A stretch of 26,216 bases of DNA from Firmicutes bacterium UBA4874. Its GTDB lineage: Bacteria > Bacillota > Clostridia > Caldicoprobacterales > DTU083. Of the stretch, positions 1-8,352 are shown one piece after another. Position 1 is the stretch's first letter, and each line of letters starts with the position of its first letter. Under the pieces are notes generated by a model, which saw only the letters and a list, made by a program, of their open reading frames with translations, did not search any database and was not told the origin of the DNA. Location of the stretch: contig DHDO01000011.1 of NCBI GenBank assembly GCA_002399435.1, positions 1 through 26,216 of the forward strand. Direction: 5' to 3'. Both the position numbers and the translations under genes were made by a program.

Positions 1-221
1 TATAGAAATAATAGGAAAGGAAACAGTAATTTGATGGAGCCGGGATCCAGATCCCCATAAACGAGCAGAAACAACTCCCTCAAATTAAAACTGTCTATGT
101 TATAAAAACTCTTATAAGAGCCTAGATTATCAAAATGATAAAAGCTGATAAACATACTTGCCAGTATAACGATAAAGCATGATCTGATCAGCTTCTTATT
201 GATCAATAATTTGAAATCCAT
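1..221 (-). CDS. Membrane protein, partial (3' end beyond window edge)
   Basis: The first 73 codons of a gene are visible before the window edge cuts it. The start ATG lies one base after the TGA of the preceding gene, with a GGAGGG ribosome binding site six bases upstream inside that gene's last codons, so the two are translationally coupled. The protein begins MDFKLLINKKLIRS and has a hydrophobic segment at about residues 15-26, then a polar stretch, then a second hydrophobic stretch at the truncated end. This matches the start of an ABC-2-type permease subunit like its two upstream neighbours. The family cannot be fixed from 73 residues. The DNA is AT-rich, as in the other genes of this operon. 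Confidence 0.7.
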   Translation of the reverse strand, partial: MDFKLLINKKLIRSCFIVILASMFISFYHFDNLGSYKSFYNIDSFNLRELFLLVYGDLDPGSIKLLFPFLLFL

Positions 222-222
222 C

Positions 223-981
223 TCATTCCCTCCACATAATATCTTTTTTCTCAATGATAGTCAAATTTAGGAAATGTAACAATATTCCTATTATAACAAA
301 AACAATAAATTGTAGCAGAACACTTTCCACGGAAGAATTTTTATTCAAATTGCCCAAAAACATATAATCCGGAAAGCTGTTCACCTTCACATAAAATAAT
401 CCCCGGATCAAGCTCGGTATCGTTAATATCAGATAGGTCAGAATACCAGAAATCACATTTCGGCCTGTCAGACTGTGGATGAAACAATACAATAGCCCAA
501 TAATGATGAAGCCCATTCCCTGAAACAAAATACTGAGGAGCCAAAATCCAATAAATTCAAAAGTAATGCTGCCTATATCATTATGAATGACCAAAGAAAC
601 CAAAAAGGGAAAGTTGACAAAAAACATATAAGCAGGTATTACATATAAACCGGTAAGAATCTTTTGGTCGTACCATCTACGTAGACTAGTATATCTGATC
701 AGCAAACTATTTTTATCAAATACCTGACAAAGATTGCTGATTAAAAAAATATATAGAAGTATAATACAGGAAATCAAAATAAATTCATGACTGGAGTAAA
801 CTGATTTAAATGATATAATAAGGGAGCTAGTATGGAAATATCCATTTGTTATCCAAACAAACAATGCAATTGTGGCTAAAAATGCTTCCATTATTCCTTT
901 TTTATGATTGACACAAAAATTCTGAAGAACATACTTGACCAATCCATATCGAGTCCTACCCTTTTCATCAGATAACTTCAT
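223..981 (-). CDS. Polytopic membrane protein, probable ABC-2-type permease subunit
   Basis: A 252-residue integral membrane protein with about six hydrophobic segments (near residues 33-50, 66-85, 112-132, 143-165, 175-195 and 222-242) and a basic N-terminus. The layout and size fit the ABC-2 family of permease subunits used in drug, peptide or lantibiotic export or self-protection. No diagnostic motif is visible, so this is inference from topology and from its similar-sized neighbour. The ATG start has an AAAGGA site six to seven bases upstream and overlaps the end of the upstream permease gene by 14 bases, indicating one operon. No ATPase gene is present upstream; one may lie past the left edge. 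The gene is clearly richer in A+T than the housekeeping genes in this window, consistent with acquisition by transfer. Confidence 0.72.
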   Translation of the reverse strand: MKLSDEKGRTRYGLVKYVLQNFCVNHKKGIMEAFLATIALFVWITNGYFHTSSLIISFKSVYSSHEFILISCIILLYIFLISNLCQVFDKNSLLIRYTSLRRWYDQKILTGLYVIPAYMFFVNFPFLVSLVIHNDIGSITFEFIGFWLLSILFQGMGFIIIGLLYCFIHSLTGRNVISGILTYLILTIPSLIRGLFYVKVNSFPDYMFLGNLNKNSSVESVLLQFIVFVIIGILLHFLNLTIIEKKDIMWRE

Positions 982-1789
982 TCTTTATTCCTTTCCATAC
1001 AATCAGATAGACAGAAACAGCTGCCAGTATGATACCCCATATTATCAATGGAAGAGCAGTTCCTTCATGCATCGGCTGCAATTGTTCGGTCAATGAGAAA
1101 TTCCAAAACCCCAGCACGGAAAATCCAATTGTCGAAGCGATATAACATATAAAGGAAAAAAACATTCCATAGATACGATTCTTATCTAAAAGCAAAAAAT
1201 ATACTCCGTAGGTAAATAAGCCAAGTAATCCTGCGAAGAAGCTTAATATGAATAAGTTCAACAGATTATATCCAAATGGAGACTGAATTCTTATAAAATC
1301 CAAAAAACTTTTTTCGTTATAGTTTTGAATGGCAATATCAAAAGGAGGCAGGCCCAAATTATTATCGAATCCAACTGCCGGAAAAGGAACTTTGACAATA
1401 ACAAGGTTGATAAAAAAAGCTATAAAAAAAGTCAGGAAGGAAGACACAAAAACCACAGCGGCCTGGGAAAGAATGTAGTCCGATTTACGGACCCTGGTGA
1501 GAATCCCTTTCAATACGCCATTATGATAATCCCTGTAAAAGGAATCGGAATAGATCAGGGATGAAATGAAAGGCAGCATCAGCATAATCATTACCCGGAC
1601 CGAATTGGAATAAACTCCTGATAATATGGTACTCTCATTGGATGAGCGGATAAACCGCAACTCCGAACCATAAAAAGCAATGCACTCCATACTGTATGCA
1701 AGCAGCGAAAGAATGACCAAAAACAGCATAACAAAATGAATCTCTTTTCTTTTAAAACATGACAGCAGCTCCGTTTTTATAATCTTCAA
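968..1789 (-). CDS. Polytopic membrane protein, probable ABC-2-type permease subunit (TTG start)
   Basis: A 273-residue membrane protein with about six hydrophobic segments: one after the basic N-terminus (about residues 20-38), one near 66-84, then 105-127, 175-200, 206-226 and a C-terminal one near 245-265. An extracytoplasmic loop lies between the third and fourth. The N-terminus MKIIKTELLSCFKRKEI, a short cytoplasmic helix followed by the first membrane span, is typical of ABC-2-type permeases. The open frame extends six codons upstream to a GTG, but no ribosome binding site precedes that GTG. GGGAGG lies eight bases before the TTG chosen here. It is the first gene of the left-edge operon and has a good sigma-A promoter about 100 bases upstream. 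The transported substrate is unknown. Confidence 0.75.
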   Translation of the reverse strand: MKIIKTELLSCFKRKEIHFVMLFLVILSLLAYSMECIAFYGSELRFIRSSNESTILSGVYSNSVRVMIMLMLPFISSLIYSDSFYRDYHNGVLKGILTRVRKSDYILSQAAVVFVSSFLTFFIAFFINLVIVKVPFPAVGFDNNLGLPPFDIAIQNYNEKSFLDFIRIQSPFGYNLLNLFILSFFAGLLGLFTYGVYFLLLDKNRIYGMFFSFICYIASTIGFSVLGFWNFSLTEQLQPMHEGTALPLIIWGIILAAVSVYLIVWKGIKNEVI

Positions 1790-1892
1790 GAGATACGCCT
1801 CCCACACTTAAAATAGACTAAGCGCCCGTTGATGCTTTTCTCAAATTCTCCACAACATTTTTGATAGGTCCTTGCAAATCCATTTATACCAT

Positions 1893-1920
1893 ATTATAGC
1901 GCTCTATATATCTTTTGCAA
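1893..1920 (-). promoter_or_regulatory. Sigma-A promoter for left-edge membrane operon
   Basis: The -35 box is TTGCAA, the spacer is 16 bases, and the -10 box is a perfect TATAAT. The spacer end and the -10 form an imperfect dyad around AGCGCT (TATAGAGCGCTATA, 10 of 14 positions symmetric), which could be an operator. The predicted leader before the TTG start is about 95 bases. Confidence 0.6.
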
Positions 1921-1940
1921 TGGTTTTACTTAGTTTTCTG

Positions 1941-1964
1941 AAAAATTTTAGCTAAATAGCTAAA
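1941..1964 (-). terminator. Weak possible terminator after recD2
   Basis: An AT-rich 6-bp stem (TTTAGC paired with GCTAAA, loop of six) is followed by ATTTTT on the minus strand, about 30 bases past the recD2 stop. It is built from a tandem GCTATTTA repeat. The stem is weak, so termination efficiency is doubtful. Confidence 0.3.
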
Positions 1965-1992
1965 TAGCCAAACATCACAGATCAAAGAGTAA

Positions 1993-4149
1993 TTATTGAG
2001 GTCCGGCAATGCGTTTTGCCAGCATGGTGTTCCTCTTTGCAATTTTGTTGTTTCGTATGGCCATGGCCACCGCACGCCTGGACCCCACCAGCACATAAAC
2101 TTTTCTGGCCCTGGTGATGCAGGTATAGAGAAGATTCCTCTGAAGCATCACATAATGCTGGGTGGTCAGGGGAGCGATCACAATGGGATACTCACTTCCC
2201 TGGCTTTTATGCACGGTGGCGGCATAGGCCAGAATGATCTCATCCAGCTCGGTATAGTCATAATCCACTATCCGGTCATCAAAGGAGATCCGGATGGTCC
2301 GGTCCTCCGGAACGATTTCCCGGATTCGTCCGATGTCCCCGTTGAATACATTTTTGTCATAGTTGTTTCGGATCTGCATGACCTTGTCGCCGATATAAAA
2401 CGTCGTTCCCCCATACTTGACAGAAGCTGCTTTCCCGCCCCTGGCTGTCAGCTTTTCCTGCAGAAGCTGATTGATGTGGTGAGCCCCTGTGGAACCTCTC
2501 AGCATCGGACAAAGCACCTGAATGTCCCGGATCGGATCGGCTTTGTAGTATTTCGGCAGCCGCCTTGTGACAAGGGATACAATGGTCTGCGCCACCTGCT
2601 CCGGATCTTCCTCTCCGATAAAGAAAAAATCCCGGTTTACGGCCCCTTTATACCGGATGGGAAGCCCCTGATTGATCCGGTGGGCATTGGTGATGATCAT
2701 GCTTCCCCGTGCCTGGCGGAAAATGTTTGTCAACCGAACCACTTCCACCTTTCCGGAATCAATGATGTCCCGCAGGACATTCCCCGGCCCAACGGAAGGC
2801 AGCTGGTCCACATCACCGACCAGGATAACCACCGCTTTGTCCGGCACTGCTTTCAACAGGTTATACATCAGGAGCAGGTCCACCATGGAAACCTCATCCA
2901 ATATCAACACATCGCATTTCAGCGGGTTTCCTTCGTTCATCGTATATCCTTTTGCGGGCTTGAATTCCAGAAGCCGGTGAATCGTTTTTGCCTCCATGCC
3001 CGTAACCTCGGACATCCTTTTTGCCGCCCGGCCCGTGGGAGCTGCCAGCAGGATCCGGGCTCCGAGGCTTCGGTAGAAGGAGAGAATCCCCAGTGTGGTA
3101 AAGGTTTTACCGGTGCCGGGTCCTCCCGTCAGCACCATGACCTTATGGGATCCTGCCTTTAAAATGGCTTCCCGCTGCATCCCGTCATAATGAATCCTGT
3201 TCTTCTTCTCAACGGAATCAATCAGGGAACCGGCATGATTGTGGAGGATCGGCGTATCCGTTTCCATAATCTTTTTCAACCTGCGGGCCACACCGACTTC
3301 ACTGTGATAAAATACCGGAAGGAACAGGGCATCGTCCTCATCCGGAATCAGGGATCCTTCCTTCAGCATATTGCCCAGGGCAGAGACGATCCGCTCCGTC
3401 TCCACCTCCAGAAGCTTCTTCGCTTCTTCCACCAACTGATCCCGATAGGCAAAACAATGCCCCTCGTTGGATAACTGGCTGAGCACATAGAGAATTCCGG
3501 AACGGATTCGTTCATAGGATTGAACGTCAAAGCCCATATTCTGCGCAATGCGGTCCGCCGTCCGGAATCCGATCCCCCAGATATCGTCTGCCAGCCGGTA
3601 GGGATTCTCCCGCACGACCTGAATGCTCTCATCCCCATAAGCTTTATAGATCTTTACGCCATATGCCGTGGAAACTCCATGGGACTGCAGGAAAATCATG
3701 ATATTCTTGACTTCCTTCTGCTCCTCCCATGCCTTTTGGATCATCTCCACCCTTCTCGGGCCAATTCCTTCCACCTGCAGCAACTGATCGGTTTCTTCTT
3801 CAATGACCTTCAGGGTGTTCTCCTTAAATTTCCTGACAATCCGTTTTGCGTTCACCGGGCCGATGCCCTTGATCAATCCGCTGCCCAGATACTTTTCGAT
3901 CCCTGCAGCCGTAGCGGGAAGCTTTTCCTCAAAAGACGAAACGGCAAACTGTCGCCCGTATTTGGAATCCACCTTCCATTGCCCTTTCAGGGATACCACG
4001 GCACCGACATTTACAGACGGCATATTCCCCACAATGGTGACGAGGTCAAAATATCCCGCGCTTTTCATTTTTGCCACGGTATAACCATTTTCATTATTTA
4101 CATAGGTAATCCGTTCAATGACTCCTGAAATATTCTGATTTGACTGCAT
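1993..4149 (-). CDS. recD2: RecD2 family ATP-dependent 5'-3' DNA helicase
   Basis: A 718-residue superfamily 1B helicase of the RecD2 (RecD/TraA, YrrC) type, which works without RecBC and is linked to DNA repair and replication-fork maintenance. The N-terminal part has the RecD2-specific beta domain (starting near GVIERITYVNNENGYTV) and helix-hairpin-helix repeats (GIGPVNAKRI, VEGIGPRRV, WGIGFRTADRIA). The helicase core follows: Walker A GGPGTGKT at about 342-349, Walker B ILDEVSMVD near 416-424, the GDVDQLPSVGPG motif near 445, and the C-terminal UvrD-like VHKSQGSEYP and YTCITRA motifs. The open frame begins 15 bases earlier at a GTG. The ATG is preferred because AAAAGGGG precedes it, although the spacing of four bases is short. 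The length is slightly under the B. subtilis homologue. It stands alone between two AT-rich accessory operons. Confidence 0.95.
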   Translation of the reverse strand: MQSNQNISGVIERITYVNNENGYTVAKMKSAGYFDLVTIVGNMPSVNVGAVVSLKGQWKVDSKYGRQFAVSSFEEKLPATAAGIEKYLGSGLIKGIGPVNAKRIVRKFKENTLKVIEEETDQLLQVEGIGPRRVEMIQKAWEEQKEVKNIMIFLQSHGVSTAYGVKIYKAYGDESIQVVRENPYRLADDIWGIGFRTADRIAQNMGFDVQSYERIRSGILYVLSQLSNEGHCFAYRDQLVEEAKKLLEVETERIVSALGNMLKEGSLIPDEDDALFLPVFYHSEVGVARRLKKIMETDTPILHNHAGSLIDSVEKKNRIHYDGMQREAILKAGSHKVMVLTGGPGTGKTFTTLGILSFYRSLGARILLAAPTGRAAKRMSEVTGMEAKTIHRLLEFKPAKGYTMNEGNPLKCDVLILDEVSMVDLLLMYNLLKAVPDKAVVILVGDVDQLPSVGPGNVLRDIIDSGKVEVVRLTNIFRQARGSMIITNAHRINQGLPIRYKGAVNRDFFFIGEEDPEQVAQTIVSLVTRRLPKYYKADPIRDIQVLCPMLRGSTGAHHINQLLQEKLTARGGKAASVKYGGTTFYIGDKVMQIRNNYDKNVFNGDIGRIREIVPEDRTIRISFDDRIVDYDYTELDEIILAYAATVHKSQGSEYPIVIAPLTTQHYVMLQRNLLYTCITRARKVYVLVGSRRAVAMAIRNNKIAKRNTMLAKRIAGPQ

Positions 4150-4241
4150 GGAACCCCTTTTCACCCGGCATCCGACCTTTATCCAACCTTTTTCTATGAT
4201 CGATATCTGTCATCACATAATCTGTTATTATGTATATATCT

Positions 4242-4250
4242 ATCTTATCA
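4242..4250 (-). promoter_or_regulatory. Possible extended -10 promoter for recD2
   Basis: TGATAAGAT matches an extended -10 element (TGnTAnnAT type), about 90 bases before the recD2 ATG. No good -35 box is seen at 16-18 bases, so this is tentative. Confidence 0.25.
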
Positions 4251-4336
4251 CAACTTCATATTTTGCAGTATCCATTTTACGATTTGACAGGCCATTTGCC
4301 GTGATAATAAGGTATTAAGCAGGATAAGAAATCCCT

Positions 4337-4963
4337 TTATCGGAAATTGATCAAATCTATTACTTTATCGCACTCCCGAACAAGCCGTTCGTCATGCGTA
4401 GCCAGGATAACCGCTGCGCCTTTTTTTGCACGTTGATGCAGCAGATCCACTACAAGCTGCCGATTACCGGCATCAAGAGAAGCTGTCGGTTCGTCGGCAT
4501 AGATAATATCAGCATCTTTGAAAATTGCCCGGGCTATTCCCAGACGCTGCTTCTCACCGCCTGAGAGTATCGATGCGGCTTCTTTTCCCCTGCCCCCAAG
4601 CCCAACCTTTTCCAAAATTTTTTGCACATCATCCCTGTGTGAATTATGCTTGTTCAAGGTAACATTATACGCAACGGTTTCATCTTCCAAAATCCCGTAA
4701 TCCTGATATATAAATGTGGCATGATCATGCCAAAATTTTGCCTTTGCTTTATCGCTCCAGTTTGCCACACTTTTACCATCAATCATTATTTTCCCATTTT
4801 GAATCTTTTGAATCAGTCCAAGGCAATTAAGAAGTGTCGTCTTCCCACATCCGGACGGCCCGGTAATTGCCACCATTTCATTGCTGCCAACCACCAAAGA
4901 TACATTGGTAAATATATTCCTTCCATTCATCATAACGCTTATACTGTGAACTTCAATATTCAT
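4337..4963 (-). CDS. ABC transporter ATP-binding protein, lactococcin-972-type bacteriocin export group
   Basis: A complete 208-residue ATPase subunit. Walker A is GPSGCGKTT (residues 35-43), the Q-loop glutamine is near 87 (YQDYG), the signature is LSGGEKQR (133-140), Walker B is IIYADEPTASLD (153-164) and the switch histidine is 190 (LATHDE). The MacB/LolD-like sequence, short length and position immediately after a DUF1430-type membrane protein match the putative bacteriocin-export ATPases of the lactococcin 972 group. It would energise the membrane partner encoded 36 bases upstream. The ATG has AAGGAG five bases before it. The group assignment rests mainly on the neighbour, because the ATPase alone resembles many MacB-like proteins. 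The gene is more AT-rich than the housekeeping genes here. Confidence 0.88.
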   Translation of the reverse strand: MNIEVHSISVMMNGRNIFTNVSLVVGSNEMVAITGPSGCGKTTLLNCLGLIQKIQNGKIMIDGKSVANWSDKAKAKFWHDHATFIYQDYGILEDETVAYNVTLNKHNSHRDDVQKILEKVGLGGRGKEAASILSGGEKQRLGIARAIFKDADIIYADEPTASLDAGNRQLVVDLLHQRAKKGAAVILATHDERLVRECDKVIDLINFR

Positions 4964-4999
4964 AATGGCTCCTTCCCCAATAAAACCTTCTAAATAGTT

Positions 5000-7006
5000 C
5001 TAATAGTAGCGATGGCACATCTGATGAAAAGTATGCCTGGAACACACCCTGAACGCAATGAAACTACCCAATCCATACAGAAGTACAACCGAGACAGCGA
5101 CGATGGCCAGAGCAGACACTCCCGGGTGTTTTAACACAAAAACCAAAACAGATCCCATCACAACGGTGAAGACCAAAACAGTCCATTCCTTTTTTACTGC
5201 CGGCTTTATAATGGAAGCATATGTTTTCCCAAAAGTATGCAAGGTAAAGATACGTTTCTTGTTCTCCCCTGACCAAAGCTGTGCACTCATTATGCCTGCA
5301 AACACCATTGTAATCAAAATAAGAACACATGCCAGGACATAATAGGTCGCTTCTTTGCGAAACTTTTGCGCCTGTTCCAGTGCTGTATCGGCTATACCAT
5401 CAATTGATACAACATAGGGCTTAATGGGAGAGACAGACAAGGCGGAACGCAGCTGCTTCTCATCGGAAAAAACCACATTCCCGGTTGATGCCGCCTCAAG
5501 TAAAAATCCTTTCGTTCTAAGAATCTCAACGGGATTGTCAACCAATATTACCAGGGGCCTCTCCGCTTGAACAGTCGTATCTCCCAAACCGACCATCTGA
5601 GGTAAGGCAAGGAATTTAGCACCTGTGAATTCATAAAACCCAAGCCCTTCCGGCTGTATTGTTTTCGCCTTCGTCCACAGTGGTAATTGACCTTCCAAAA
5701 ACGTTTTCAGCGGTGCGGGCAGGTTTTCAAAATCGACAGATGTTAGTTCCCCTCCGGATCGCTGTGTGTCAACTCCGACAGCAAAGGCATCAATCCACGC
5801 TTTGTCAGTGATAATGATATGATCATAATTTCCCATTTCCTCTTTATTCATCACAATTGATCGATCCACAACAAGAGATAACCGCAGATTATCACTGTCT
5901 TCCATATCATTGAAAAAAGATTCCGCTTCCGGCAGCATTTCCTCTGTCTCCAGGGAATCAATATCCCCAAATGAAAGGCTTACATTTTTTGAAAGGCCTT
6001 TCCACAGGGCATGCTCTTCTGCCAGCCGATAGGTAATATGTGCAGAAGTAATGGTGGTGGGAACAATCAGCAGTGCAATAACAATTGTCATAATACGTGC
6101 CAGCCTTCCCAGCTGGTTGAACCGTTTTAAAGGAATCTGCCTTTGCGCTATGTGAGAAGTCTTTGGACTCACCAACCAGGAAATCACCATCACCAAAATG
6201 CCTGACAAAGCAAAAATGGCCGCAAGAACTAAAAATGTTTGCCATAATACCATCAGAACTTGCTCCATTCCCCCTGCTGCTGACAAGTACCCCAACATAA
6301 TAATCCATCCTGCAAAAAGGCCGGGAGCAATAAGCCACAGGACTTTCATCGTATCTTCCATATGAATACGATTCGGGCTTACTCCCCCGAGTAATCTGAG
6401 AGTTCTGGACTTGGCATGTATAACAAACCAGGATATCAGGGCTGTAAAAAGCAACATGAAAGTAGCTATTACTGCATTTCCTATCCCATTTTGTATCAGA
6501 TACGCAAATAAAAGTTTAAAAAAAGACGGAACAGGGTCCCACGAAATGTGAGCTCCGCTGCTCTCTGCCCATTTATTCAATTCATCCCGAAACATTTGTC
6601 CGCCTTTTATGGAATAATCCCCATTTAGAGGCCGATTCCCAATATCTGATGAGGAAATCATCTGCCCTTTCATTGATGAATCAAACCAATGTATTTCCTG
6701 ATCTTCAACAACAATTCCTTTCGGTTTCGGTTTCTTTGAACCAAACCATATAATGTCTGTCTTATTCTCGTAATCTTCCGGATCAACCGATATTTTCAGC
6801 AGGACAGCACTATTCCGATCAACAATTTTATTTAATTTGGATATTAGTTCTCCTTTTGGTACATTGGATTCTGTCACATCCAATTCATATTGATCTGTCG
6901 TTCCGAAAGGTGTCATTCGTTGCGTAGTTGATGTATACAGAAAAAAAAGCAAAATTGTGAAAATCGCAAGTACCAAACTGATAAACCGGATACCGTTCCT
7001 TATCAT
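5000..7006 (-). CDS. Bacteriocin-associated integral membrane protein (DUF1430-like), lactococcin-972-type export/immunity
   Basis: A 668-residue protein with one N-terminal membrane span (about residues 7-25), an extracytoplasmic domain to about residue 165, four spans between about 170 and 320, a second large extracytoplasmic domain (about 325-555), and three spans at the C-terminus. This layout, size and pairing with a MacB-like ATPase match the bacteriocin-associated integral membrane proteins (DUF1430 region) encoded beside lactococcin-972-like peptides, where they are thought to export the peptide or protect against it. GGAGG lies five bases before the ATG. A promoter with a perfect TTGACA lies about 120 bases upstream. 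No lactococcin-972-like precursor is present on either side. Assignment is by recognition of family features, not by a database search. Confidence 0.82.
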   Translation of the reverse strand: MIRNGIRFISLVLAIFTILLFFLYTSTTQRMTPFGTTDQYELDVTESNVPKGELISKLNKIVDRNSAVLLKISVDPEDYENKTDIIWFGSKKPKPKGIVVEDQEIHWFDSSMKGQMISSSDIGNRPLNGDYSIKGGQMFRDELNKWAESSGAHISWDPVPSFFKLLFAYLIQNGIGNAVIATFMLLFTALISWFVIHAKSRTLRLLGGVSPNRIHMEDTMKVLWLIAPGLFAGWIIMLGYLSAAGGMEQVLMVLWQTFLVLAAIFALSGILVMVISWLVSPKTSHIAQRQIPLKRFNQLGRLARIMTIVIALLIVPTTITSAHITYRLAEEHALWKGLSKNVSLSFGDIDSLETEEMLPEAESFFNDMEDSDNLRLSLVVDRSIVMNKEEMGNYDHIIITDKAWIDAFAVGVDTQRSGGELTSVDFENLPAPLKTFLEGQLPLWTKAKTIQPEGLGFYEFTGAKFLALPQMVGLGDTTVQAERPLVILVDNPVEILRTKGFLLEAASTGNVVFSDEKQLRSALSVSPIKPYVVSIDGIADTALEQAQKFRKEATYYVLACVLILITMVFAGIMSAQLWSGENKKRIFTLHTFGKTYASIIKPAVKKEWTVLVFTVVMGSVLVFVLKHPGVSALAIVAVSVVLLYGLGSFIAFRVCSRHTFHQMCHRYY

Positions 7007-7125
7007 TTAAACCTCCATTCCGCTTACAGGCAACAGAACTTAATGAAAGAAAATCATCTGTTTTAGGTTTCAAGCTGGCAATCAACTTTAATATTTTCCT
7101 CAACATCTCTATTAGACCTATATAT

Positions 7126-7154
7126 ACCATATCGCTACATATGCTGTTTGTCAA
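7126..7154 (-). promoter_or_regulatory. Sigma-A promoter for the lactococcin-972-type operon
   Basis: Perfect -35 TTGACA, 17-base spacer and -10 TATGGT (4 of 6). The predicted start near 7119 gives a leader of about 110 bases, which contains a short upstream reading frame beginning at 7106. Confidence 0.6.
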
Positions 7155-7195
7155 ATATATAAAGCATTTATTTCTTAAAATGTGAAAATTCTATA

Positions 7196-7225
7196 AAAGT
7201 ATCACGCATCCCGCATGGGCGCGTG
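7196..7225 (-). terminator. Possible terminator of the hypothetical membrane/secreted protein gene
   Basis: An imperfect hairpin (CACGC with GCGTG and CCC with GGG, four-base loop, small internal bulges) lies about 20 bases past the stop codon. Only a short TTTT run follows, so termination strength is uncertain. Confidence 0.35.
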
Positions 7226-7246
7226 TTATGAGCAACTCCTGTCATT

Positions 7247-8086
7247 TTATGTGCCAATGGCCGTTTTGGACAGAATCTCCCGGTCGCACTCATTGACGGT
7301 GTCCAGGGAGGGAGCCATGATATACAGCACAATGGTAGCCTGATATTTCTCAAAGTACCGGACATACACCCGCCCTTCCAGGTCGATAACGGGAAAATCA
7401 CCGGAATAGGAAAATCTGCCCTGGGGCTTGCCATACTGCAGATAGCCCTGCTGAAATCCCCTGTACTGATGGACCGGGCTGTTGGTCCGGATACCGGAAT
7501 CGATGCGGGCCCAATCCCTATATCCGGCATACTGCACAGCATACTGAATGGAAGAGATCTCCTCACGGAATACACTTTGCTCCCAGGGACAGCCGATGGA
7601 AGAAAGAACCAGTGCCCGCTGATCATACTCCGGTACCTTTACAATCTCCTCCGCATTGATTTTCCCATCCGGCAAAAAGCCGAACCTTCTGCTTTTATCA
7701 CCGGGTTTGATGATGTATCCTCCGTAGAAACTGCTGTAATAATCCGAACCGGGGTCATAATAGGACGAGGTGCCTTTCAGCAGCGGAAAGTACCCGAAGC
7801 TATAGAGGATGGTAAACTCCACCTGTTCCCCAAGATACCTGGAAAGCCCCTCATTATCGTTAAACGTCATCATAAAGGGATACCAGTCCGGTTTCTCCGT
7901 GCTGGCACCTCCCGGTATCCGGAAATGGATGGAATCCTTTTTCATTATGCTGTCCCGATAACAGAAAGCACTGTACGGCCGCATAACCGCATAGCTTCGG
8001 ATCGGGGCGCCAACGGGAGAAAACAGCAGGACAACACATAACAGTAAAACCAGGATCAAGATCCACAGGCGTTTTTGCTTTTTCAT
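7247..8086 (-). CDS. Hypothetical membrane-anchored or secreted protein
   Basis: A 279-residue protein that I do not recognise. It begins with a Lys/Arg-rich tip (MKKQKR) and a strong hydrophobic stretch at residues 8-26, either an uncleaved anchor or a signal sequence. There is no lipobox cysteine. The remaining 250 residues carry no further membrane span, so the body is predicted to lie outside the membrane. It is rich in Tyr, Phe, Gly and Ser, with a dense aromatic segment near residues 94-130 (for example SSYYDPGSDYYSSFYGGY). Three cysteines are spaced too far apart to suggest a known motif. AGGGGAG precedes the ATG by a good distance. The gene has its own promoter with a leader of about 27 bases and a possible terminator, so it looks monocistronic. 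Base composition matches the housekeeping genes rather than the AT-rich operon to its left. Confidence 0.75.
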   Translation of the reverse strand: MKKQKRLWILILVLLLCVVLLFSPVGAPIRSYAVMRPYSAFCYRDSIMKKDSIHFRIPGGASTEKPDWYPFMMTFNDNEGLSRYLGEQVEFTILYSFGYFPLLKGTSSYYDPGSDYYSSFYGGYIIKPGDKSRRFGFLPDGKINAEEIVKVPEYDQRALVLSSIGCPWEQSVFREEISSIQYAVQYAGYRDWARIDSGIRTNSPVHQYRGFQQGYLQYGKPQGRFSYSGDFPVIDLEGRVYVRYFEKYQATIVLYIMAPSLDTVNECDREILSKTAIGT

Positions 8087-8119
8087 GCTTTCTCCCCTGC
8101 CTTTTCCAATTTCATGCCC

Positions 8120-8148
8120 ATCATATCACAACCACCGCCTCCTGTCAG
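8120..8148 (-). promoter_or_regulatory. Sigma-A promoter for the hypothetical secreted protein gene
   Basis: The -35 box is CTGACA (5 of 6), the spacer is 17 bases and the -10 is TATGAT (5 of 6) with an upstream TG making an extended -10 element. The predicted transcript start is about 27 bases before the ATG. Confidence 0.65.
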
Positions 8149-8352
8149 CCTAAATAAGTCTGTCTGAAAAGTGTTCCGGACAGCGCCAGTTTACCATAAG
8201 GAAAAGGAGCAGTGACATCCTGAAATGTTTTACTGGAAACAGAATGCTGCAAAGAAGGTGTCAATATATTTTTGCAATGATTCCAGATAAGAAATGGATA
8301 TTTGATTATTCCCATACCGAAACGGGAAGGATTGAAATAATGCAAGGATTAC
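8149..8352. other. Intergenic region without a supported gene
   Basis: The 390-base gap between the hypothetical protein gene and the DUF4340 gene holds the promoter and terminator listed separately. In this central part there is a short open frame on each strand, but neither has a ribosome binding site or a recognisable protein. A TTGACA on the minus strand near 8258-8263 lacks a matching -10 box. I see nothing else in it. Confidence 0.5.

Noticed and set aside
8145..8345. Small minus-strand frame between the hypothetical gene and the DUF4340 operon
   Set aside because: It has no ribosome binding site, overlaps the next gene's -35 region, and shows no recognisable domain; it could be a remnant but nothing supports coding.
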